Source: an uncultured Bacilli bacterium (lineage in GTDB: Bacteria > Bacillota_I > Bacilli_A > RF39 > UBA660). Taken from it: a stretch of DNA of 6,800 bases. Where the stretch lies: assembly GCA_947593275.1 (NCBI GenBank), contig CANQDN010000070.1:1-6800 (forward strand). Reading direction: 5' to 3'. The notes under the pieces are model-generated. The model was not told the origin of the DNA. It saw nothing but the letters and a program-made list of their open reading frames with translations, and did not search any database. Each line of letters opens with the position of its first letter. The stretch's first letter is position 1. The translations under genes and the position numbers were made by a program. Of this stretch, positions 1 to 4,800 are shown piece by piece.

Positions 1-83
1 TAATTACAAATATTTTTAGAAAACATAAAAAAGAAGTGATGAAAATTAATTCATCACCCCTCAATGTTTAAGAACCAGTATAT

Positions 84-108
84 AAGGGAACATATTGTTC
101 CTTTTTTT
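84..108 (+). terminator. Rho-independent terminator upstream of the HD-domain gene
   Basis: GGAACA (87-92) pairs with TGTTCC (96-101) around a three-base loop. The stem is extended by A-U and G-U pairs at 84-86 with 102-104, and seven T residues follow at 102-108. It presumably ends a transcript entering from left of the window. It lies only 34 bases before the true start of the HD-domain gene, so that gene needs a promoter inside the short gap or depends on readthrough. Confidence 0.6.
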
Positions 109-117
109 GGGAAATTA

Positions 118-126
118 TGTTATAGT
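118..126 (+). promoter_or_regulatory. Putative extended -10 promoter of the HD-domain gene
   Basis: TG-T-TATAGT reads as an extended -10 element (TG at 118-119, hexamer 121-126). No good -35 box stands 17 bases upstream, where the sequence is TTCCTT inside the terminator. The predicted transcript start near 133 would begin at the ribosome binding site. That is odd but resembles the short leaders predicted for other genes here. AT-rich DNA produces such motifs by chance, so this is tentative. Confidence 0.35.
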
Positions 127-142
127 ATTTATAGGTGGTAGT

Positions 143-1273
143 ATGATACAAAAAATAACTAAAGAAATGTTTAAACATAATTCGAATTTAAGTATTTATG
201 CTTGCAGGGATAATCAAGCTTTATATTTAGCTAAAAGAGATAAAGATATAAGACCTCCTTTTTTCCGGGATATTGATCGAATTATTTATTCTCTTGCTTT
301 TATTCGCTATCAAGATAAAACACAGGTATTTCCTAATCCTAATCATGATCATGTATCTAAAAGAATGATTCATGTTCAATTTGTAAGTAAAATTGCGAGA
401 ACTATTGGAAGAGCTTTAGGTTTAAATGAAGATTTAATTGAAGCAGCAGCATTAGGTCATGACTTAGGGCATACTCCTTTTGGACATCAAGGGGAATATA
501 TATTAAATGAAATAAGTCTAAAACATCATGAGGGAATGTTTAATCACAATATTGAAAGTGTAAGAGATCTTCTAGTAATTGAAAATTATGGGGAAGGATT
601 AAATATAAGTATTCAAGTATTAGATGCAATTATGTGTCATAATGGGGAACTTGTTTTAGAAAAGTTAGAACCTCAAGTTAAAACGCCGGAAGAATTTTTA
701 AAAGAATATAAGGAATGTTATTTTGATAAAACTAAATTAAAACATTTAAGAGCTATGACTTTAGAAGGTTTAGTTGTAAGAATAAGTGATCTTATCGCTT
801 ATTTAGGACGAGATATTGATGATGGAGTAAGACTAAATATTATTAAAAGAGAAGATATACCAGATGATATAAAAAATGTTTTAGGTTCTACTACTAAAGA
901 AATAGTGGGTAATTGTATTCAAGATATAATAACTAATAGTTATGGGCATAATTATATTTTATTAAGTCCTAAAGTTTATAAAGCTATAACGAATTTAAAA
1001 AAGTTTAATTATAAATATATTTATAGTAAAGCTTTAACAAATAAAGAAATAGAAGAGTTAAGAGTTAAATTTAATACTTTATTTGATACTTATATGAGTG
1101 ATTTAAAAAACAATAATAATAATTCTCCAATTATTAATTCTTATCTAAAAAATATGAGTTCTAATTATAAAAATAATAATACTAAAGAAAGAATAGTAAT
1201 TGATTATATTGCAGGAATGACTGATGATTATTTCTTAAAAGAATATACGAGAATAACTAAAGAGGTGAGCTAA
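143..1273 (+). CDS. HD-domain deoxynucleoside triphosphate triphosphohydrolase (dGTPase-like)
   Basis: The 376-residue product is a probable cytosolic dGTPase-family enzyme, which would split dNTPs into deoxynucleoside and tripolyphosphate and so adjust dNTP pools. The metal-binding HD signature is visible: His77 in RMIHVQF, His106-Asp107 in GHDLGHTPFGHQGE (105-118), and the distal Asp216 in RISDLIAYLGRD. The N-terminal stretch FRDIDRIIYSLAFIRYQDKTQVF resembles the region before the first His in this family. The start at 143 is preferred because AGGTGG (133-138) sits four bases upstream. An in-frame TTG at 95 lies inside the upstream terminator hairpin and adds 16 unconserved residues. The C-terminal third carries an Asn-rich linker (322-328 and 344-346). 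Substrate preference among dNTPs, or another HD phosphohydrolase activity, cannot be settled from sequence. Confidence 0.85.
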   Translation: MIQKITKEMFKHNSNLSIYACRDNQALYLAKRDKDIRPPFFRDIDRIIYSLAFIRYQDKTQVFPNPNHDHVSKRMIHVQFVSKIARTIGRALGLNEDLIEAAALGHDLGHTPFGHQGEYILNEISLKHHEGMFNHNIESVRDLLVIENYGEGLNISIQVLDAIMCHNGELVLEKLEPQVKTPEEFLKEYKECYFDKTKLKHLRAMTLEGLVVRISDLIAYLGRDIDDGVRLNIIKREDIPDDIKNVLGSTTKEIVGNCIQDIITNSYGHNYILLSPKVYKAITNLKKFNYKYIYSKALTNKEIEELRVKFNTLFDTYMSDLKNNNNNSPIINSYLKNMSSNYKNNNTKERIVIDYIAGMTDDYFLKEYTRITKEVS

Positions 1274-1283
1274 TCACTTTTTT
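1259..1283 (+). terminator. Probable terminator overlapping the HD-gene stop codon
   Basis: GTGA (1265-1268) pairs with TCAC (1274-1277) around GCTAA. The stem is extended outward by G-U and A-U pairs (1259-1264 with 1278-1283), and the T-run is 1278-1283. The stop codon TAA (1271-1273) lies in the loop. The paired core is short and GC-poor, so termination may be partial. The recX -35 box starts two bases after the T-run. Confidence 0.45.
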
Positions 1284-1284
1284 C

Positions 1285-1314
1285 TTGACATAACAAAAGT
1301 TCGTGTGTTAAACT
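1285..1314 (+). promoter_or_regulatory. Sigma-A-type promoter of recX
   Basis: A perfect TTGACA -35 (1285-1290) is followed after 18 bases by TAAACT (1309-1314), which is preceded by TGT to give an extended -10. The local string TGTGTTAAA closely matches TGTGCTAAA in the promoter of the 3621-4205 gene. The predicted start near 1321 leaves a leader of about 11 bases. recX is therefore probably transcribed independently of the HD-domain gene. Confidence 0.65.
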
Positions 1315-1331
1315 TGTTATAGAGGTATACT

Positions 1332-2087
1332 ATGAAAATATTAAAATATAAAAAAACTAGAAATAATGAATATTTAATTACTACAGATAAAGAGAATTAT
1401 AAGTTATATGATGATATAATAATTAAAAATGGATTATTACTAAAAAAAGAAGTATCTGAAAAAGAAATGCAAAAGATAGTTAATGAAAATAATCTTTTAA
1501 AAGCTTATTATGAATCTTTAAAGTTTCTTAGTATTAAACTTCGGACGGAAAAAGAAATAGCTACTTATTTAAAGAAAAAAGAGTATAATTCTAAAGAAAT
1601 AGAGTATGCTTTAGATAGATTAAGTAGAGATGGTTATTTAAATCATCAAATATATATAGAAGCTTATATTCATGATATGTTAAATCTTTATTTAGTGGGA
1701 GAAGCTAAAATTCAAAAAGATCTAATTACTCTGGGATTTAGAGAAGAAGAAATAGCACCATATTTAGCTAAAATTGAGCATAATATCTATTTAGATAAAA
1801 TAAATAAATATATAACTAAAAAGTTAAAAGCTAATAAAAAAAGTGAAAATGAATTTAAAAGAAAAACTTTAAATGAATTAATAAATAAAGGATTTAATAA
1901 AAATGATGTTTTAAGTTTTTTAGATAAATTAGAAATACCTATAAATGAAGAAGAAGTAAAAAAAATAATTACTAGATTAGCTTTAAAATATAATCGAAAA
2001 TATGACTTAAATACAACTAAATTAAAAATAAGAAATTATCTTTATACGAAAGGTTATTCAAATATAGATATAGATAAATACTTATAA
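1332..2087 (+). CDS. recX: Regulatory protein RecX
   Basis: The 251-residue, highly charged, all-helical protein matches the RecX family, which binds RecA filaments in the cytoplasm and limits recombinase and SOS-related activity. Tandem three-helix repeats are visible. Repeat 1 (about 58-103) has the pattern LSIKLRTEKEIATYLKKK followed by a helix ending RLSRDGYLN. Repeat 2 (about 108-149) contains GEAKIQKDLITLGF. Repeat 3 spans about 153-200, and a fourth, C-terminal unit (about 213-251) contains LKIRNYLYTKGYS. About 55 N-terminal residues precede the repeats, as in the longer Firmicutes RecX proteins (about 265 residues). AGAGG (1321-1325) supports ATG 1332. No recA is in the window, so the assignment rests on sequence pattern rather than context. 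Confidence 0.88.
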   Translation: MKILKYKKTRNNEYLITTDKENYKLYDDIIIKNGLLLKKEVSEKEMQKIVNENNLLKAYYESLKFLSIKLRTEKEIATYLKKKEYNSKEIEYALDRLSRDGYLNHQIYIEAYIHDMLNLYLVGEAKIQKDLITLGFREEEIAPYLAKIEHNIYLDKINKYITKKLKANKKSENEFKRKTLNELINKGFNKNDVLSFLDKLEIPINEEEVKKIITRLALKYNRKYDLNTTKLKIRNYLYTKGYSNIDIDKYL

Positions 2088-2115
2088 AAAAAGCTTCCTA
2101 TTGGGAAGTTTTTTA
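2086..2115. terminator. Bidirectional terminator shared by recX and the PrsA-like gene
   Basis: CTTCC (2094-2098) pairs with GGAAG (2104-2108). Flanking A-run and T-run bases extend the stem (2088-2093 with 2109-2114) and supply a U-tract on either strand. It covers the stop codon of each convergent gene: TAA 2085-2087 on the plus strand and TAA 2115-2113 on the minus strand. Confidence 0.8.
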
Positions 2116-3129
2116 ACTATTAGTATTTTTATAAGTATTAATTAAGTTATTCATATATCTACCATATTGGCTATCAAGTTCACTATCAATAATATCTAAA
2201 TCATATTTTTCATGATAACTTTTAATAGCTTCTGGGATTAAACTAGAATCATTAGTTAATTTATCAGTTGTAATTTTATCTTTCATACTATCTAAAGAAT
2301 CTTCATAACTCTTTTTTTCACCAGTTTTAGTTTTTAAAATTACATGATATCCTAATTCTGTAGTAATAACTTCAGTAGAATATTTGCCATCTTCAAGTTC
2401 ACTTGCAGCTTTAATAAGTTCATCATATTGACCATTTAAAGAACCAATATTTATTTCACCTAAAGAGCCACCTTTATCTTTAGTTCCTTCATCTTGAGAA
2501 TTTTCTTTAGCTAATTTTTCAAAGACACTAGCAATATCTTCATTTTTGGCTTTATTTAATTCTTTAATAATGTTATTAATCTTATCTTTAGCTTCTTTTT
2601 CAGCTTTTTCTTTATCTTCATCTTTCATATCATCAGTAACTTCTGGTGTAATTAAAATGTGAGATAAAGTCATATTTGGATAAACTTCTTCATCATAATA
2701 TTTTTTTAATTCATCTTCTGTAATATTATCTCTTACATATTTTTCAATAGCTTCATTTTGCATATAACTTAAATATAATACTTTTTTATAAGCATCAATA
2801 GATTGATAACCTCTAGAGCTTAAAGCTTGAAGTAATTGATCCTCAGAATCATAGTTTTGTCTTAATTGACTTATATAACTATCAGCATAAGTATTGGCAT
2901 CTTCTTTAACATCACTTAACTCTTTATCATAAATATATTCATCTACCATATTTAAAAGAGCATTCAATCCATAATTATTTTTTATCTCTTCATATAATTC
3001 ATTAACACTAATCTTATCCCCATCTTTAAATTCAACAACAGCTTCATCTCCATTAGATAATTTAGGAATCTTTCCACATCCACATAATAAAAGAGTACAA
3101 GCCCCGATTAATAATACTTTTTTCTTCAT
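2113..3129 (-). CDS. prsA: PrsA-like peptidyl-prolyl isomerase lipoprotein (foldase)
   Basis: The 338-residue product is an exported foldase anchored by lipid on the outer face of the membrane. PrsA proteins help secreted proteins and penicillin-binding proteins fold. The N-terminus is a lipoprotein signal: MKKK, a hydrophobic core, then LCGC with the likely lipidated Cys18. A parvulin (PpiC/rotamase) domain spans about 152-268, with TLSHILIT (154-161), the GGSLGEI loop (220-226) and GYHVILK (260-266). Before it is a SurA-like helical chaperone region (about 40-150), and after it a charged helical tail (270-338). A long Lys/Glu/Asp-rich helix (165-190) follows the first strand, as in PrsA. 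The reverse-strand site AGGAGGGA (3143-3136) supports the start. It stands alone on the minus strand with its own promoter. SurA/PpiC-type foldase is the only close alternative. Confidence 0.88.
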   Translation of the reverse strand: MKKKVLLIGACTLLLCGCGKIPKLSNGDEAVVEFKDGDKISVNELYEEIKNNYGLNALLNMVDEYIYDKELSDVKEDANTYADSYISQLRQNYDSEDQLLQALSSRGYQSIDAYKKVLYLSYMQNEAIEKYVRDNITEDELKKYYDEEVYPNMTLSHILITPEVTDDMKDEDKEKAEKEAKDKINNIIKELNKAKNEDIASVFEKLAKENSQDEGTKDKGGSLGEINIGSLNGQYDELIKAASELEDGKYSTEVITTELGYHVILKTKTGEKKSYEDSLDSMKDKITTDKLTNDSSLIPEAIKSYHEKYDLDIIDSELDSQYGRYMNNLINTYKNTNS

Positions 3130-3152
3130 TTATTTTCCCTCCTAATAAATAA

Positions 3153-3181
3153 ATTATAACAATAACCCTTTAAAAATACAA
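3153..3181 (-). promoter_or_regulatory. Sigma-A promoter of the PrsA-like gene
   Basis: On the minus strand, TTGTAT (3181-3176) is followed after 17 bases by a perfect TATAAT (3158-3153), preceded by TGT to give an extended -10. The transcript should start near 3146, leaving a leader of about 17 bases that contains the AGGAGGGA site. This is the strongest promoter match in the window. Confidence 0.8.
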
Positions 3182-3222
3182 GACTTTTAAGTAATTTTCT
3201 TCCTGCCTAAAGATTTGCCTAG

Positions 3223-3250
3223 CACAAGTTAAAAGTTTTTACGTAATATA
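3223..3250 (+). promoter_or_regulatory. Tentative non-sigma-A promoter before the tiny membrane peptides
   Basis: No TTGACA-like box with a properly spaced -10 is visible before the tiny genes. CAC (3223-3225) followed after 16 bases by CGTAATATA (3242-3250) differs at one base from the Bacillus sigma-K pattern AC with CATAnnnTA. The match is weak and AT-rich, and is offered only because similar tiny proteins in Bacillus are sporulation-associated. An imperfect inverted repeat, ACTTTTAA (3183-3190) with TTAAAAGT (3229-3236), lies in the same gap. Confidence 0.2.
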
Positions 3251-3283
3251 TAAGTGAAAAGACAAATAAAGGAGGAATGATTT

Positions 3284-3376
3284 ATGAATAACTGTGGATA
3301 CAATAATGGCATTGGAGCCGCAATAATTTTAGTATTATTTATCTTATTAATAATTATTGTAGGAGCATTCATTTAG
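3284..3376 (+). CDS. Tiny single-span membrane peptide, YjcZ-like (30 aa)
   Basis: The product has 30 residues: a short polar, Gly/Asn-rich head, MNNCGYNNGIG, then one hydrophobic span (about 12-30) ending IIVGAFI. This matches the plan of the YjcZ/tiny transmembrane Bacillus family, whose members have a Gly-rich head and a core like ALIVVLFILLIIVG. Here VLFILLI is shared. Some of those proteins are made during sporulation, but their role is poorly known. AAAGGAGG (3268-3275), a full match to the anti-Shine-Dalgarno sequence eight bases before ATG, is strong evidence that so short a frame is translated. The stop is TAG. It is followed 31 bases later by a second tiny membrane peptide gene, and the two probably form one transcript divergent from prsA. 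Confidence 0.8.
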   Translation: MNNCGYNNGIGAAIILVLFILLIIIVGAFI

Positions 3377-3407
3377 TCTTTTTATATTAATATCAAGGAG
3401 GTGTCCC

Positions 3408-3545
3408 ATGGGATGTTGTAGCAAAGGCAATTCTTCTAATAGTGGATGTAACTCTAATGGAGGATTTGGCCTACAAAATAGTGCTTTTTTAATAATTGTT
3501 CTTTATATTTTACTGGCAATAATTCTCGGTGGAATATTATTTTAA
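3408..3545 (+). CDS. Tiny Cys/Ser/Asn-rich single-span membrane peptide (45 aa)
   Basis: The 45-residue peptide starts MGCCSKGNSSNSGC, a polar head of about 24 residues rich in Gly, Ser, Asn and Cys. A single hydrophobic span follows (about 26-45: AFLIIVLYILLAIILGGILF). It has the same head-then-membrane design as the preceding 30-residue peptide and ends almost at the membrane exit. AAGGAGGTG (3395-3403) is a near-perfect ribosome binding site ahead of ATG 3408. Three Cys (3, 4, 14) in the head could be oxidised, bind metal or be acylated; none of these can be shown. The TAA stop lies at the base of a terminator hairpin. It is probably a diverged relative or partner of the YjcZ-like peptide; function unknown. 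Confidence 0.75.
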   Translation: MGCCSKGNSSNSGCNSNGGFGLQNSAFLIIVLYILLAIILGGILF

Positions 3546-3563
3546 AGAGGGTAACCTCTTTTT
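3544..3563 (+). terminator. Terminator of the tiny-peptide operon
   Basis: AAAGAGG (3544-3550) pairs with CCTCTTT (3555-3561) closing a GTAA (GNRA-type) tetraloop, and T residues run to 3563. The left arm overlaps the stop codon of the 45-residue peptide. The hairpin stands five bases before the next gene's -35 box. Confidence 0.75.
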
Positions 3564-3567
3564 AAAT

Positions 3568-3596
3568 TTGACAAAAAAACAATAGTGTGCTAAAAT
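3568..3596 (+). promoter_or_regulatory. Sigma-A promoter of the 194-residue membrane protein gene
   Basis: TTGACA (3568-3573), a 17-base spacer and TAAAAT (3591-3596) preceded by TGC (3588-3590) form a textbook extended -10 promoter. Transcription should start near 3603, which gives a leader of about 18 bases carrying GGAGGGG (3609-3615). Confidence 0.82.
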
Positions 3597-3620
3597 ATTA
3601 ACTCAATTGGAGGGGTTATT

Positions 3621-4205
3621 ATGCCAAATAATATTAGAAAAGAATACTATGATATGGTTGTCTTAGAAAATAATTTAGAACAAAAATTAAATAAGGTAAC
3701 TATAGAAGGAGTAAATGATAGGGTAAGATATTTACAACAAAGATATAGCAATAAATTTAATAAACTTTTATTGGGAGGAACAGAATTATTTGCACTTTTT
3801 ATCTCTTTATGTTTATTTATGTTAAATCCGGCTTTTTTACCTTTACTTATAGGTGTTATAGGAATTAGTGCTTTAATAACTATGGTTGGAAGATTTTACT
3901 TAGAAGAAAGGGTTACACCATATCCTTTAGCAAGATTAGTTAGAGTTTTTACGAAGGGTAAAGAAAAGAAGATTACTAAAGAATTAGAACTTGTAAGAGC
4001 AAGAAAGAATGAGCTTTTATTAGAGGAAAATAGTAAACCTATATTAGAAAGTGAAGCCCCTGCATTACAAGTTATAGATAAGAATCGGGATGTTAAATCA
4101 GTTCGTTTAGAGTTAATAGATAAATATATAATGTTAAATGAACTTAAAAAGAAAAATAAAAATAATAAAGAAGAAGCAAAAGAGATTACGAGAGTAAGAA
4201 AATAG
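3621..4205 (+). CDS. Hypothetical membrane protein with two spans and cytoplasmic coiled-coil-like arms (194 aa)
   Basis: I do not recognise a family. The N-terminal 45 residues are charged and helical, with heptad-like hydrophobics (LENNLEQKLNKV, then RVRYLQQRY). Two adjacent hydrophobic spans follow (about 49-68 and 71-90), separated by a tight NPAF turn, so both ends probably face the cytoplasm. After the membrane come a basic region with TPYPLARLVRVF (99-110), a charged helix (115-137), a flexible segment and a Lys-rich helical tail (158-194). GGAGGGG (3609-3615) fits ATG 3621. It is a one-gene transcript with its own promoter and terminator, between the tiny-peptide pair and mraZ. The architecture suits a membrane scaffold or division accessory protein, but that is only a guess from position and shape. 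Confidence 0.8.
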   Translation: MPNNIRKEYYDMVVLENNLEQKLNKVTIEGVNDRVRYLQQRYSNKFNKLLLGGTELFALFISLCLFMLNPAFLPLLIGVIGISALITMVGRFYLEERVTPYPLARLVRVFTKGKEKKITKELELVRARKNELLLEENSKPILESEAPALQVIDKNRDVKSVRLELIDKYIMLNELKKKNKNNKEEAKEITRVRK

Positions 4206-4230
4206 GAAGTAGTTTAGAGCTACTTTTTTA
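4206..4230 (+). terminator. Terminator after the 194-residue membrane protein gene
   Basis: AAGTAG (4207-4212) pairs with CTACTT (4220-4225) around a seven-base loop. A run of six T residues (4224-4229) follows, immediately after the TAG stop (4203-4205). It isolates this gene from the dcw operon. Confidence 0.8.
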
Positions 4231-4295
4231 TTTTGTAAAGAAGTGTAAATTAAGTCTCTTTTTTTTCTAAAAGAATTACAATAATCTTTACAAAA
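4231..4295. repeat. 11-bp perfect inverted repeat flanking the mraZ promoter upstream region
   Basis: TTTTGTAAAGA (4231-4241) and TCTTTACAAAA (4285-4295) are exact reverse complements separated by 43 bases. The right arm contains the mraZ -35 hexamer TTTACA (4287-4292). It could be an operator for a looping or dimeric regulator, or a chance event in AT-rich DNA. Confidence 0.5.
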
Positions 4296-4315
4296 GGCCT
4301 CTATTTTGGTAATAT
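4287..4315 (+). promoter_or_regulatory. Sigma-A promoter of the mraZ (dcw) operon
   Basis: TTTACA (4287-4292), a 17-base spacer and TAATAT (4310-4315) preceded by TGG (4307-4309) make an extended -10 promoter. The predicted start near 4322 lies just upstream of the MraZ boxes, so bound MraZ would block early transcription. Confidence 0.7.
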
Positions 4316-4324
4316 TATGGTAAG

Positions 4325-4353
4325 CAGTGGTACATTGTGGTAGAAAGTGGGGG
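4325..4353 (+). promoter_or_regulatory. MraZ operator: three GTGG boxes at 10-bp spacing
   Basis: GTGG occurs at 4327-4330, 4337-4340 and 4347-4350, exactly 10 bases apart, in the units CAGTGGTACA, TTGTGGTAGA and AAGTGGGGGA. MraZ is known to bind TGGG or GTGG direct repeats with this helical-turn spacing, and Mollicutes use AAAGTG-type boxes. The third unit here, AAAGTGGGGG, fits both. The last box overlaps the G-rich ribosome binding site of mraZ. Together this indicates autoregulation of the operon. Confidence 0.85.
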
Positions 4354-4359
4354 ATTTAA

Positions 4360-4800
4360 ATGTTCATGGGTGAATATCATCATAATATTGATGAAAAGGG
4401 ACGGCTAGTTATTCCATCAAATTATCGGAATAGTCTAGGAAATACTTTTGTCATAACTCGTGGGTTAGAAAAATGTTTATACATATATACTCTAAGTGAA
4501 TGGCAAAAGTTGGTTGATAAATTAAGTGTTTTATCTTTTACCCAAAAAAATGCCCGAACATTTACAAGATCGTTCTTTTCTGCCGCTGCTAATTGCAGTT
4601 TAGACCGTCAAGGTCGCATGAATATTACTCCCAATCAAGCCGAATACGCCGGTTTAACTAAAGAATGTGTAATAATCGGCGTTAATGATCGGCTAGAAGT
4701 ATGGTCAAAAGAAAATTGGGATAAGTTTAATTTAGAATTTAGTGATACACTTGAAAGTATCGCGGAAAATTTATTTAATGGAGAGTCTAATGCATTATAG
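4360..4800 (+). CDS. mraZ: Transcriptional regulator MraZ
   Basis: The 146-residue cytosolic DNA-binding protein normally represses its own dcw operon; the AbrB/SpoVT-like fold forms ring oligomers. The N-terminus MFMGEYHHNIDEKGRLVIP is typical. Two family DxxxR motifs are present, DEKGR (11-15) and DRQGR (82-86), one in each half of the duplicated fold. The central FTRSFFSAA (68-76) and the ending VIIGVNDRLEVWSKENW match Bacillus MraZ, which is about 143 residues. ATG 4360 is preferred over ATG 4366 because MFMGEY is the conserved family start and GTGGGGG (4347-4353) is well placed as a ribosome binding site. It is the first gene of the operon, with three MraZ boxes in its leader, and its end overlaps rsmH by 11 bases. 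Confidence 0.96.
   Translation: MFMGEYHHNIDEKGRLVIPSNYRNSLGNTFVITRGLEKCLYIYTLSEWQKLVDKLSVLSFTQKNARTFTRSFFSAAANCSLDRQGRMNITPNQAEYAGLTKECVIIGVNDRLEVWSKENWDKFNLEFSDTLESIAENLFNGESNAL

Noticed and set aside
3..71. Frame open from the window edge to TAA 69-71, possibly the end of an upstream gene
   Set aside because: Only 22 codons, no recognisable protein sequence, and it crosses a perfect hairpin. The following terminator is consistent with it, but the evidence is too thin to annotate.
95..142. N-terminal extension of the HD-domain gene from TTG 95
   Set aside because: The codons fall in a terminator hairpin and its T-run, no ribosome binding site precedes them, and ATG 143 has AGGTGG at good spacing.
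3384..3393. 10-bp palindrome ATATTAATAT between the tiny genes
   Set aside because: It is pure A/T, expected by chance in this DNA, and cannot form a stable hairpin.
4742..4789. Upstream starts for rsmH at GTG 4742 and ATG 4778
   Set aside because: They lie wholly inside mraZ. The conserved HYSV start of RsmH follows ATG 4790, which has its own GGAGAG site.
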